Shown here: positions 33,098 to 41,529 of the stretch, in pieces
Layout of the letters: the number at the start of each line of letters is the position of its first letter
How positions within the stretch are numbered: position 1 is the first letter of the stretch
From: JAFIEN01 sp051859505
GTDB taxonomy: Bacteria; Pseudomonadota; Alphaproteobacteria; Rhodobacterales; Rhodobacteraceae
Assembly (NCBI GenBank): GCA_051859505.1
Contig: JBHYFN010000004.1
Location: forward strand, 1-64,000
Reading direction: 5' to 3'
DNA: 64,000 bases
Position numbers and translations under genes: made by a program
The notes under the pieces: model-generated
Seen by the model: the letters and a program-made list of their open reading frames with translations, nothing else
Told to the model about the DNA's origin: nothing
The model's database searches: none

Positions 33098-33111
33098 GGC
33101 AAGATCTTGCC
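33098..33111. promoter_or_regulatory. Perfect 14-bp palindrome upstream of the Hint-domain gene
   Basis: GGCAAGATCTTGCC is perfectly palindromic and lies about 80 bases before the ATG at 33192. Its half-sites match the inverted repeat at 32765-32780. A dimeric regulator site is the simplest reading. Confidence 0.45.
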
Positions 33112-33191
33112 ACATTCGACTCGACAGCAACCTCCTCAGCTGTCGTTCGGTGGGGGCCGACAGGTGATGTGACCAACCGCAAGGTGATCGC

Positions 33192-34067
33192 ATGACACGA
33201 CAAGCCCCGTCTGCCGCCGGCCTCTCGGCAGATATGAAGATTGTCCCGGCAGGCCTCGGCCGGGAGGATCACGGAAAATGGCAAGGTGCGCGCGCCCAAC
33301 AGCGCGCCACCTTGGCCAATCCCGGCAACCACCCCGGAACGGACCGGCACTCCGGCACACGGCCCATTGCGACGCGCCGGGTCGAGATTGCCTGCATTCC
33401 GGCAGGCCGCGGGACCGACCCGGAAGTCAGGATGATCTCCTGCAGCGTTCCTGCGATCCCGGTGTTCCTGGACGCGTTCTCCGCCTTTGCAACCGGAACC
33501 CTGTTTCAGACCGAGCGCGGGCCTGTCGCGGTCGAGGATCTCTGGCCCGGCGACCGGCTGCGCACGGTCGATGCCGGATTTCAGACGCTGCTTTGGCGCG
33601 GCATGACGCATATCCTGCCCCGGGCTCCGGGCCACAACACCGCCCTGTCACGGCTGACCCGGCTGTCCTCCGATTCCCTCGGGATCGCCCGGCCGATGTC
33701 CGACCTGATCCTTGGCCCCTCGGCCCGAATCGCCCATCGCGCCCCCGAGATCGCCTCGCGGACCGGCAAGACGGCCGCCTTTGTCCCGGCCCGCGATCTT
33801 GTGGACGGTGTGCAGGTGATCGACCTCACCCCGCCATCCCCGGTGCCGGTCTTTCACCTCGCGCTCGCCTCGCAGGGGCGGCTGATTGCCAACGGGGTCG
33901 AGGTGGAAAGCTACCATCCCGGGCCGCTGCACACCGCCGGCCTTCGGCGCGAGATGGTGCCTCTTTTCCTGTCCTGCTTTCCGCATGTGACGGATCTGGC
34001 AGCCTTCGGCGAACCGCTCCTGCCGCGGCTTTCGCTTGCCGATCTCGAGTTGTTCCGCGTCGCCTGA
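33192..34067 (+). CDS. Hint (Hedgehog/intein) domain protein
   Basis: A 291-aa protein with a Hint-type domain: ATGTLFQTERGPVAVEDLWPGDRLRTVDAGFQTLLWRG (about residues 97-134) is the family's first block, and LASQGRLIANGVEVESYHPG the last. Hint domains can self-cleave, but the usual catalytic Cys/Ser at the block start is here Ala-Thr-Gly-Thr, so activity is uncertain. Such proteins are frequent in Rhodobacteraceae, often near secreted proteins. ATG at 33192 has AAGGTG 5 bases upstream; an internal ATG at 33432 could instead be used, as the first 80 residues look like low-information sequence. Function unknown. Confidence 0.75.
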   Translation: MTRQAPSAAGLSADMKIVPAGLGREDHGKWQGARAQQRATLANPGNHPGTDRHSGTRPIATRRVEIACIPAGRGTDPEVRMISCSVPAIPVFLDAFSAFATGTLFQTERGPVAVEDLWPGDRLRTVDAGFQTLLWRGMTHILPRAPGHNTALSRLTRLSSDSLGIARPMSDLILGPSARIAHRAPEIASRTGKTAAFVPARDLVDGVQVIDLTPPSPVPVFHLALASQGRLIANGVEVESYHPGPLHTAGLRREMVPLFLSCFPHVTDLAAFGEPLLPRLSLADLELFRVA

Positions 34068-34075
34068 CCCCCTCC

Positions 34076-34576
34076 TCAGGCGTCGCGGGCCAGGCGCTCC
34101 TCGAGCACGTCGAAGGGCACGCCCGGCTCGTCCTTGGCGCCGCGGATCACGAGGCTTGTCTTGACATTGGCCACATTGGGGGCGGCGGTCAGCTCTTCGG
34201 TCAGGAAGCTCTGGAAGCTGCGCAGATCGGGGGCCACGCATTTCAGGATGAAATCCACCTCGCCGTTCAGCATGTGGCATTCGCGGACCAGCGGCCAGGC
34301 GATGCAGCGGTTCTCGAAGGCCACAAGATCGGCCTCGGCCTGGCTGACCAGCCGGACCATGGCAAAGACCTGCACCTCGAAGCCCAGCTCGCGCGGGTCG
34401 ACATCGGCGTGATAGCCGCGGATATAGCCCTGTTCCTCGAGCGCGCGCACGCGGCGCAGGCAGGGCGGGGCCGAGATGCCGACCCGGCGGGCAAGCTCGA
34501 CATTTGTCATCCGCCCGTCGGCCTGCAATTCGCGCAGGATCATCCTGTCGATCTCGTCGAGTTTCGATCCCGGCAC
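34076..34576 (-). CDS. Lrp/AsnC family transcriptional regulator
   Basis: A 166-aa DNA-binding protein with an N-terminal winged HTH (LDEIDRMILRELQADGRMTNVELARRVGISAPPCLRRVRALEEQGYI, in parts) and a C-terminal RAM/AsnC ligand domain that binds amino acids and mediates octamer formation. It is divergent from trxB over 178 bases containing an inverted repeat (34651-34672), so it may regulate itself, trxB, or both. The ligand is unknown. It is the only conventional transcription factor gene evident in the window. Confidence 0.93.
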   Translation of the reverse strand: MPGSKLDEIDRMILRELQADGRMTNVELARRVGISAPPCLRRVRALEEQGYIRGYHADVDPRELGFEVQVFAMVRLVSQAEADLVAFENRCIAWPLVRECHMLNGEVDFILKCVAPDLRSFQSFLTEELTAAPNVANVKTSLVIRGAKDEPGVPFDVLEERLARDA

Positions 34577-34650
34577 GCGTCGCCCCCCTGATTTTCGCGA
34601 AGACTACGCAAACCGGGCAGGCAGCGCAATATTATTTCACGACCGCGCAA

Positions 34651-34672
34651 CATTCCGAACAAGGCCGGAATG
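34651..34672. promoter_or_regulatory. Inverted repeat in the lrp-trxB intergenic region
   Basis: CATTCCG (34651-34657), an 8-nt spacer and CGGAATG (34666-34672). It lies between two divergent genes, one an Lrp/AsnC regulator, and is a candidate binding site. AT-rich sequence (CAATATTATTT) lies just to its left. Confidence 0.45.
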
Positions 34673-34754
34673 CACGAGGCGCAAGGGCCACGGGCTTTCA
34701 ACCGGGTCGGAGGCTGGCTATATCTGGGGCCGGAAACAGATCAGAGGCTCGCCC

Positions 34755-35720
34755 ATGTCCGCAGATCGTCACACCCGCGTCCTCATCGTCGGCTCCGGCC
34801 CTGCGGGCTATACCGCCGGCGTCTATGCCGCGCGCGCCATGCTGAACCCGGTGCTTTTGCAGGGGCTCGAGCCCGGCGGGCAACTGACCACCACCACCGA
34901 GGTCGAGAACTGGCCCGGCGATGCCGAGGTGCAGGGCCCCGAGCTCATGGTGCGGATGGAGGCCCATGCCCGCGCCATGGGGACCGAGATCATCCAGGAT
35001 ATCGTGACGAAGCTGGACCTTTCGGCCCGCCCCTTCGTGGCCGAAACCGACAGCGGCACCCGCTGGACGGCGGATGCGGTGATCCTTGCCACCGGCGCGC
35101 GGGCGAAATGGCTGGGGCTTGCCTCGGAACAGCGGTTCCGCGGCTTCGGCGTTTCGGCCTGCGCCACCTGCGACGGGTTCTTCTACCGCGGGCAGGAGAT
35201 CGTGGTCGTCGGCGGCGGCAACACGGCGGTGGAAGAGGCGCTGTTCCTGACCAATTTCGCCTCCAAGGTCACGCTGGTGCATCGGCGCGATGAACTCAGG
35301 TCGGAAAAGATCCTGCAGGACCGGCTGTTCAAGAACCCCAAGATCGAACCGCTCTGGTTCCATGAGCTTGACGAGGTTCTGGGCACCGAGGATCCGCTGG
35401 GCGTCGAAGGGGTGCGCGTGCGCGATGTGCGGACGGGCGAGACGCAGGTGATCCCGGCCAAGGGCCTGTTCATCGCGATCGGCCATGCGCCGGCCTCGGA
35501 ACTTGTGGCCGATCAGCTGGAAACCCATCACGGCGGCTATGTGAAGGTGGAACCGGGCACGACCCGCACCTCGATCCCCGGTGTCTTTGCCGCCGGCGAC
35601 CTGACTGATCATGTCTATCGCCAGGCGGTGACCAGCGCCGGCATGGGCTGCATGGCAGCACTTGATGCCGAACGCTGGCTGGCCGCGCAGGCCGATACGG
35701 TGCGGGCCGCCGCGGAATGA
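34755..35720 (+). CDS. trxB: Thioredoxin-disulfide reductase
   Basis: TrxB reduces thioredoxin with NADPH through FAD and a redox-active disulfide. The 321-aa length is typical. FAD motif GSGPAGYTAGVYAAR is near residue 12, the disulfide is CATC (C136, C139) followed by DG, the NADPH motif GGGNTAVEEAL is near residue 155, and the C-terminal FAAGDLTD completes the FAD site. The start at 34755 was chosen for family fit; a longer upstream frame runs through the promoter region. The stop overlaps the DUF4132 gene by 4 bases. Confidence 0.96.
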   Translation: MSADRHTRVLIVGSGPAGYTAGVYAARAMLNPVLLQGLEPGGQLTTTTEVENWPGDAEVQGPELMVRMEAHARAMGTEIIQDIVTKLDLSARPFVAETDSGTRWTADAVILATGARAKWLGLASEQRFRGFGVSACATCDGFFYRGQEIVVVGGGNTAVEEALFLTNFASKVTLVHRRDELRSEKILQDRLFKNPKIEPLWFHELDEVLGTEDPLGVEGVRVRDVRTGETQVIPAKGLFIAIGHAPASELVADQLETHHGGYVKVEPGTTRTSIPGVFAAGDLTDHVYRQAVTSAGMGCMAALDAERWLAAQADTVRAAAE

Positions 35721-37840
35721 CCGATCCGGGCGCGGCGGCGCGGGTCCGCGCGCGCCTGGCTCAACCGGGTGTCCTCTGGGACGAAGCCGCCATGGCGGCC
35801 GATATCGCGGCGCTGACACCGCGCGACCGGGCCGAGATCCTGGCCGAGGAATGGCAGGCGGGCCGGATCCTGACCGGACCGGAAGAGGACCGGCGCCGCC
35901 AGATGGCCCTGTCCGAGATCAGCAGCGGCCCGGAAGAGGGCGGGCCGGGTCTGATCCTGTCGCCCGGGCTGGCGGCACGGACGATCCGGGCGCTGCTCGA
36001 TCTGGCGCAGGCCCCAAGGCCGCTGTTGCTGCATCTGCCCGAAGAGCATCGGGACTGGATGTGGAAATCGAAGATCCTGCACTGCCTGACGCGGGTGTTC
36101 TGCGGCCTGACAGAGCCCTTCGGGCCGGGCGATCTTGTCAACCTGCAAACCGGCATGGCCTTTCTCGACCACCTCGCGCCCGAGGTGGGCGTTGTCGCGG
36201 CCCGCGCCATGGGCGACGATCGCCTTGCCGGTGCGGCCCGGGCGGCACTGCGCAAACGGTTTTCCGGCCCCCTCGCGCTGGCCGAGCTTGAGGCGGTGCT
36301 GGCGGAGGACCACCTCGCGCTTCTGCGGGCGGGCCTCGCTGTCCTGTGCCGCGCCGGGCCCCTTGCCCGCGAGGTTGCGGGCGCCGACGATGCGGCCTTT
36401 GCCGATATCCCCGCGGTGCGGGCCTTCGCCCCGGGTGCCATTGCCGAAACGCTGGAGCGGATCGAGGCGATCCAGTCCGGCCGCCAGCCCTACAAGGCCG
36501 ATGGCCTGATGACGGTGGACGAGGCCCAGACGGTCGCCCGCGCTGTGGGGCTGGCGCTGGACGAGCGTGACGAACGGGGGCTTTCGGTGCTGGCCCGGCT
36601 CTGGATGGGGGCGGCGGTTGCGCCCGATCCGAAGGCAAAGACGATGCCGTCGCAGTCGCTGACCATCGCGCTGGGCAATCTTGCGGTCGGGAAACCCGCG
36701 CCCGAAGCCGTCATGGCGCTGCGCGACGTGGCCGGGGCGGTGCGTCACGCCGGGGTCAAGAAAAAGCTCGACCGGATGTTGCCGGCGGCGCGGACGGCCC
36801 TGGGCCGGGATCCCGACCGGCTGCTTGACCTTGCCATGCGCGGCCCGCTCGAGCGGCCTTTCCTCAAGCTGCTGAAACCGGCGCTGGAAGGATTGCTGTC
36901 CCGCACCCATGCCCAGCCTGCGGCCTTGTGGCGCGATCAGTTGACGGGGCCGGACCTCTGGCCCCTGACCAGCGCCCTGATCTGGGAGGTGGATGGCCGG
37001 GCGCATCTTCTGACCGGCTCGGCGAAGGCGCTTGTCTGGCAGGCTCGGGACGGAACCACCCTGCCCTTCGCGCCCGACCAGAGCATCCGCCTCTGGCACC
37101 CCGCCGAGGCGACCGAGGCCGAAAGGATCGCCTGGCGGCAGGCCGTGCTTGCCGGCGCCCTTGACCAACCCTTCGCCCAGGCTTTCCGCGAGGTCTATGC
37201 CCTGCCCCCCGACGAGGCGGCGGGCAGTGAAAGCGCCCTCTTTGCCGGCCATGCCATCGCCCAGATCCCGGCCTTCGGCCTGTCGCGGCGAAGCGGCTGG
37301 CGCGTGTCGCCCTCGGACAGGCTGGTCCTGCGGCTTGACGGACGGCGGTTCGAGTTCGACGCAGGCATCGCGCTGTATCCCGGAGCGGACGGGATCGGCG
37401 TGACCGGCGCTGTCCGGATCGCCGGGCCGGAGAAGCGCTTTGCCGATCTGCCGCCGCGCCTTTTGTCAGAGGCGCTTCGTGCGGTCGATCTTCTGGTGAC
37501 GGTCGGCGCGGCGGGGGTGAGCGATACCGCAAGAGTGACCGGCGTGACCGGCCGCCTCCTCTGGCCCGGCAGCACGAGCCTGGCGATGCGCGAGGCCCTC
37601 CTCCGCCTTGTCCGCCCCGAGGCCCGGATCGAGGGGCGCTGGCTCTGGCTTGACGGCGGGCTGCGGATCAACCTTGCAACGGGGCGCATCGACGGGGACG
37701 GCACCACCCTGCCGCCCCCCGCGCCCAAGGCAGCCGCTCGTGCGCCTGCCCGCGCGCCCGCCCGCGCTGATGATCCGGTGATGGCCGCAATCTGGGCGGC
37801 CATCGGCGCCTATGGGCTGGCGCGCGGGGCAGCGGGCTGA
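35717..37840 (+). CDS. DUF4132 domain protein
   Basis: A 707-aa protein. The central-to-C-terminal part matches the DUF4132 pattern: LIWEVDGRAHLLTG, a LWHPAEA segment, then QPFAQAFREVYALPPDEA, followed by GWRVSPSDRLVLRL and a C-terminal LDGGLRINLATGRI domain. Helical repeats of Ala/Leu-rich type fill the N-terminal 400 residues. DUF4132 proteins include E. coli YehI and MolR fragments; no reaction is established. The start is coupled to trxB by an ATGA overlap, which suggests a redox connection. A Pro/Ala-rich repeat (APARAPARA) precedes a final hydrophobic helix. Function unknown. Confidence 0.75.
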   Translation: MTDPGAAARVRARLAQPGVLWDEAAMAADIAALTPRDRAEILAEEWQAGRILTGPEEDRRRQMALSEISSGPEEGGPGLILSPGLAARTIRALLDLAQAPRPLLLHLPEEHRDWMWKSKILHCLTRVFCGLTEPFGPGDLVNLQTGMAFLDHLAPEVGVVAARAMGDDRLAGAARAALRKRFSGPLALAELEAVLAEDHLALLRAGLAVLCRAGPLAREVAGADDAAFADIPAVRAFAPGAIAETLERIEAIQSGRQPYKADGLMTVDEAQTVARAVGLALDERDERGLSVLARLWMGAAVAPDPKAKTMPSQSLTIALGNLAVGKPAPEAVMALRDVAGAVRHAGVKKKLDRMLPAARTALGRDPDRLLDLAMRGPLERPFLKLLKPALEGLLSRTHAQPAALWRDQLTGPDLWPLTSALIWEVDGRAHLLTGSAKALVWQARDGTTLPFAPDQSIRLWHPAEATEAERIAWRQAVLAGALDQPFAQAFREVYALPPDEAAGSESALFAGHAIAQIPAFGLSRRSGWRVSPSDRLVLRLDGRRFEFDAGIALYPGADGIGVTGAVRIAGPEKRFADLPPRLLSEALRAVDLLVTVGAAGVSDTARVTGVTGRLLWPGSTSLAMREALLRLVRPEARIEGRWLWLDGGLRINLATGRIDGDGTTLPPPAPKAAARAPARAPARADDPVMAAIWAAIGAYGLARGAAG

Positions 37841-38006
37841 CGGTTCGCGGGGTTGTCGGGCGCGCCCAAGGGCAGGGCGCAGGCGCAACGCCCTTCGTCA
37901 ACCGACGCCGCATGCCTCCATTTCCCTTGAACTCCCGGCGCCCTTTTGCCAAGGCGCGGGCGAAATGGCCGCATGCGGCGCCATCTGACCCAACCCCGAG
38001 ACTTTC

Positions 38007-39710
38007 ATGATTTCCAATTTCGCCCCCGTCCCCGAACTCTATGTCAGCTACGAGAGCGCCCAGAAGCTCAAGCACGAGGCCGGCACGCTGGTCAGCCATG
38101 ACCTCACCCCCCGCCAGATCTGCGATCTGGAGCTGCTGATGAACGGCGGCTTCGCGCCGCTGAAAGGGTTTCACGGGCAGGCCGATTACGACAGCGTCGT
38201 CTCGACCATGCGCCTGACCGACGGCAGCCTCTGGCCGATCCCGGTCACGCTGGACGTGTCGGAAGACTTTGCCGCCAAGGTGGAACCCGGCCAGGACATC
38301 GCGCTGCGCGATCAGGAAGGCGTGATCCTGGCGACGATGACTGTCACCGACAAATGGGTGCCGAACAAGGCGTTCGAGGCCGAACAGGTGTTCGGTGCCG
38401 ACGACATCGCCCATCCGGCCGTGAACTACCTGCATCACCGCGCGGGCAAGGTCTATCTGGGCGGGCCGGTGACCGGCATCCAGCAGCCGGTGCATTACGA
38501 TTTCCGCGCCCGCCGCGACACGCCGAACGAGCTGCGCGCCTTCTTCCGCAAGATGGGCTGGACGCGGATCGTGGCCTTCCAGACGCGCAACCCGCTGCAC
38601 CGCGCGCATCAGGAACTGACTTTCCGCGCCGCGCGCGAGGCGCAGGCGAACCTCTTGATCCACCCCGTCGTCGGCATGACCAAGCCGGGCGACGTTGACC
38701 ATTTCACCCGCGTGCGCTGCTACGAGGCGGTGCTGGACCAGTACCCGTCCTCGACCACGCATCTGAGCCTTCTGAACCTTGCCATGCGCATGGGCGGCCC
38801 GCGCGAGGCGCTGTGGCACGCGATCATCCGCAAGAACCACGGGCTCACGCATTTCATCGTGGGCCGCGACCATGCGGGGCCGGGCAAGAACAGCGCGGGC
38901 AAGGACTTCTACGACCCCTACGCCGCGCAAGAGCTTGTCCGCGAGCATCAGGAGGAAATCGGCATCGAGATGGTCGATTTCAAACAGATGGTCTATGTGC
39001 AGGAAAAGGCGCAATATTATCCGGTGGACGAGGTGCCCGAGGGTTCGACCGTGCTGGATATCTCGGGCACGGAACTGCGCCGCCGCCTGCGCGAGGGGCT
39101 GGAGATTCCCGACTGGTTTTCCTTCCCCGAAGTGGTGAAAGAGCTGCGCCGCACCTCGCCGCCGCGGGCGCAACAGGGGTTCACGGTGTTCTTCACGGGC
39201 TTTTCGGGTTCGGGCAAATCCACGATCGCCAATGCGCTCATGGTCAAGCTGATGGAGATGGGCGGGCGGCCGGTGACGCTGCTGGACGGCGATGTGGTGC
39301 GCAAACATCTGTCCTCGGAACTCGGGTTCTCGAAGGAACATCGCGACATCAACATCAAGCGGATCGGCTATGTCGCCTCCGAGATCACCAAGAACGGCGG
39401 CATCGCGATCTGTGCGCCCATCGCACCCTATGCGACGACTCGGGCCGAGGTGCGCGAGATGATCGAGGCCTATGGGGCCTTCATCGAGGTGCATGTCGCC
39501 ACCAGTATCGAGGAATGCGAGCGGCGCGACCGCAAGGGCCTCTACAAGCTGGCGCGGGAAGGCAAGATCAAGGAGTTCACCGGGATCTCGGATCCCTATG
39601 ACGTGCCCGAAAGCCCCGAATTGCGGGTCGAGACCGAGAATGTGGACGTGGACAACTGCGCCCAGCAGGTGATCCTGAAGCTCGAGAGCATGGGGCTGAT
39701 CAAGGCCTAG
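38007..39710 (+). CDS. sat-cysC: Bifunctional ATP sulfurylase / APS kinase
   Basis: The enzyme activates sulfate to APS and then phosphorylates APS to PAPS. In 567 aa it joins an N-terminal Sat domain (about residues 1-385; QTRN at 192-195 and HRAH at 198-201) to a C-terminal CysC domain (P-loop GFSGSGKS at 398-405, LLDGDVVRKHL, and the KEFTGISDPYD lid). Both sets of active-site residues look intact, unlike fungal fusions with a dead kinase domain. It stands alone; no cysH, cysD or cysN follows. Three copies of hairpin repeat B follow the stop. Confidence 0.95.
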   Translation: MISNFAPVPELYVSYESAQKLKHEAGTLVSHDLTPRQICDLELLMNGGFAPLKGFHGQADYDSVVSTMRLTDGSLWPIPVTLDVSEDFAAKVEPGQDIALRDQEGVILATMTVTDKWVPNKAFEAEQVFGADDIAHPAVNYLHHRAGKVYLGGPVTGIQQPVHYDFRARRDTPNELRAFFRKMGWTRIVAFQTRNPLHRAHQELTFRAAREAQANLLIHPVVGMTKPGDVDHFTRVRCYEAVLDQYPSSTTHLSLLNLAMRMGGPREALWHAIIRKNHGLTHFIVGRDHAGPGKNSAGKDFYDPYAAQELVREHQEEIGIEMVDFKQMVYVQEKAQYYPVDEVPEGSTVLDISGTELRRRLREGLEIPDWFSFPEVVKELRRTSPPRAQQGFTVFFTGFSGSGKSTIANALMVKLMEMGGRPVTLLDGDVVRKHLSSELGFSKEHRDINIKRIGYVASEITKNGGIAICAPIAPYATTRAEVREMIEAYGAFIEVHVATSIEECERRDRKGLYKLAREGKIKEFTGISDPYDVPESPELRVETENVDVDNCAQQVILKLESMGLIKA

Positions 39711-39720
39711 CGGCTGCGCG

Positions 39721-39832
39721 CGTGGGCTTTGCCCACCCTACCCGATGGGGCGGTAGGGTGGGTGAAACCCACGCCTTGGGAAATCGCAGCGGGCGCTGTC
39801 GGGCATGGCGCGTGGGCTTTGCCCACCCTACG
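39721..39832. repeat. Dispersed hairpin repeat B, three copies after sat-cysC
   Basis: CGTGGGCTTTGCCCACCCTA is found at 39721-39740 and again at 39811-39830, with an inverted variant CGGTAGGGTGGGTGAAACCC at 39751-39770. Each copy folds as a hairpin (GTGGGC / GCCCAC), and the first two can pair with each other into a longer stem. Likely acts as a bidirectional 3'-end structure between the convergent sat-cysC and DUF1150 genes. Confidence 0.7.
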
Positions 39833-39870
39833 CCAACCTGCCCGCTGCCGGTGCAGGCGACCGGCGGGGG

Positions 39871-40095
39871 TCAATGCACCCGCACAGGCACCTTGTCGTG
39901 CTGGCGGGCCAGGGCAAAGGCGATGCGGCGGTCGGCCACGAGCGCCAGCTGGGTGCCTTCAGCATCGTGCACCGAATAGATCACCTCAAGCTCTCCGGCC
40001 TGGCGGCGCAGATCGTCGGGCAGGCTCGCCACCTCTACGGGCTTCACATAGACGATGTCCGCGCCAAGCTTGCGCAGGTCAACGGGCGTATTCAT
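39871..40095 (-). CDS. DUF1150 family protein
   Basis: A 74-aa cytoplasmic protein, recognised by LGADIVYVKPVEVASLPDDLR and YSVHDAEGTQLALVADRRIAFALARQHD. DUF1150 is a small alphaproteobacterial family; its members sit behind small heat-shock genes, as here, where the start overlaps the Hsp20 stop by 4 bases. The role is unknown, but co-induction with the heat-shock gene is likely from the shared promoter. Confidence 0.87.
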   Translation of the reverse strand: MNTPVDLRKLGADIVYVKPVEVASLPDDLRRQAGELEVIYSVHDAEGTQLALVADRRIAFALARQHDKVPVRVH

Positions 40096-40514
40096 CGCGG
40101 TGCGCTCCTCTTGATACGGATGGTCTGGACGACGGCATCGGGCAGCTTGCGGGTCAGGTCGACATGCAGCAGGCCGTTTTCCATCGCGGCCTCGCCCACC
40201 TCGACCCCGTCGGCCAGCACGAAGCTGCGCTGGAACTGCCGCGCGGCAATGCCGCGATGCAGGAACATGCGCCCCTCGGCCTCGTCCGACTGGCGCCCGC
40301 GGATCACGAGCTGCCGATCCTCGACCGTGATCGAGATATCGTCTTCGGAAAACCCTGCCACGGCGAGCGTGATGCGGAAGGACCGATCCGAGGTCTGTTC
40401 GATATTATACGGGGGATAGCCGTCGTTTCCGGTCTTGGCCGTCCGTTCGACCAGCCGTTCCAGCTGATCGAAGCCCAGAAGAAAGGGATGCGTCCCCAGC
40501 GTCAGTTTCGTCAT
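40092..40514 (-). CDS. Small heat-shock protein, Hsp20/alpha-crystallin family
   Basis: A 140-aa ATP-independent chaperone that holds unfolding proteins. The alpha-crystallin domain runs from about residue 35, with YNIEQTSDRSFRITLAVAGF and EDRQLVIRGRQ, and ends with LADGVEVGEAAMENGLLHVDLTRKLP. An IxI-like tail (TIRIKRSAPR) follows. The start at 40514 has AAGGA 9 bases upstream; the longer frame is unlikely. A heat-shock-type promoter is recognisable at 40582-40610. It is coupled to DUF1150. Confidence 0.93.
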   Translation of the reverse strand: MTKLTLGTHPFLLGFDQLERLVERTAKTGNDGYPPYNIEQTSDRSFRITLAVAGFSEDDISITVEDRQLVIRGRQSDEAEGRMFLHRGIAARQFQRSFVLADGVEVGEAAMENGLLHVDLTRKLPDAVVQTIRIKRSAPR

Positions 40515-40581
40515 GCGACACGTCCTTGTCAAAGCGACCGTCTGTTCGCGGCCCCGGCATCCCGGCAACCGCACCCTTCGA

Positions 40582-40610
40582 ATATGGGGCGCCAGCACTG
40601 CCCGCGCAAG
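40582..40610 (-). promoter_or_regulatory. RpoH (sigma-32)-type promoter of the Hsp20 operon
   Basis: On the minus strand, CTTG (40607-40610) is followed after 17 bases by CCCCATAT (40582-40589), close to the sigma-32 -10 consensus CCCCATNT. The distance to the Hsp20 start is about 70 bases. Confidence 0.6.
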
Positions 40611-40712
40611 GGCCGGGACTATGCGCAGGCCGCCGGGCCCCCTATATTCAAATGACAGCGCAGTGCGCCCTGGCGATTCTCGCGAGGTGGCGCCGCAAGG
40701 ACGAGGATTGCC

Positions 40713-40931
40713 ATGAACATCTCAGCCAGAATGGAGCAGACCGAGGTTCTCAGGGTGAAACTCGAGGTGCTCAAGCGCGAGCACCGCGACCTTGACGAGG
40801 CGATCCACGCCCTGCAGGAGCGGGGGGCGGCCGACATGCTGACGATCCGGCGGCTCAAGAAGCAGAAGCTGTATCTCAAGGACCAGATCGCCCAGATCGA
40901 AGACAGGCTGCTGCCCGACATCATCGCCTGA
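40713..40931 (+). CDS. YdcH family protein (DUF465)
   Basis: A 72-aa protein predicted to be almost entirely a helical hairpin or coiled coil: RVKLEVLKREHRDLDEAI, then a turn, then MLTIRRLKKQKLYLKDQIAQIED. The KREHRDLDEAI and RLKKQKLYLKDQI segments define the DUF465/YdcH family, frequent in Proteobacteria with unknown function. It stands alone between the heat-shock genes and purE, with CGCAAGGACGAGG upstream of the ATG. Confidence 0.87.
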   Translation: MNISARMEQTEVLRVKLEVLKREHRDLDEAIHALQERGAADMLTIRRLKKQKLYLKDQIAQIEDRLLPDIIA

Positions 40932-41037
40932 AAGCCTCTGGTGCCAGCCATCCTGACACGGATCCTGCCGCGCGCGGCCCGTCTTGTTCATGACGATGGC
41001 CCGGCTATAGTGCCGCTTCATTTCGGGAGGCAGGCCG

Positions 41038-41529
41038 ATGCAGGCTGAGACGCAGGTCGGGATCATCATGGGCAGCCAGTCCGACTGGGCCACCCTGCGC
41101 GAGGCGGCCGGGATCCTGCAGGAACTGGGCGTCGCGCATGAGGCGAAGATCGTCTCGGCCCATCGCACGCCGGGGCGGATGTGGGACTATGCCACCGGCG
41201 CGGCGGATCGCGGCCTGAAGGTCATCATCGCGGGCGCCGGCGGGGCGGCGCATCTGCCGGGGATGGTCGCCTCCAAGACGCGGCTGCCGGTGATCGGGGT
41301 GCCGGTCCAGACCCGGGCGCTGGGCGGGGTGGATTCGCTCTATTCCATCGTCCAGATGCCGCGCGGTTTTCCGGTTGCCACCATGGCCATCGGTGCTGCG
41401 GGTGCTGTCAATGCCGGGTTGATGGCGGCCGAGATCCTCGCCCTTTCGGACCCGGCCCTCGCCGAACGGCTCGAGTCGTGGCGGGCAGCGCTTTCCGCGT
41501 CGATCCCCGAGGAGCCGAAGGATGAGTGA
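41038..41529 (+). CDS. purE: N5-carboxyaminoimidazole ribonucleotide mutase
   Basis: PurE moves the carboxyl group of N5-CAIR to C4 giving CAIR in purine synthesis. The 163-aa protein has the class I PurE motif GIIMGSQSDWATLREA (residues 8-23), SAHRTPGRMWDYA, the GAGGAAHLPGM loop, and GVDSLYSIVQMPRGFPVATMAIG. GGGAGG precedes the ATG. It overlaps purK by 8 bases, as expected for partners in consecutive reactions. Confidence 0.96.
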   Translation: MQAETQVGIIMGSQSDWATLREAAGILQELGVAHEAKIVSAHRTPGRMWDYATGAADRGLKVIIAGAGGAAHLPGMVASKTRLPVIGVPVQTRALGGVDSLYSIVQMPRGFPVATMAIGAAGAVNAGLMAAEILALSDPALAERLESWRAALSASIPEEPKDE

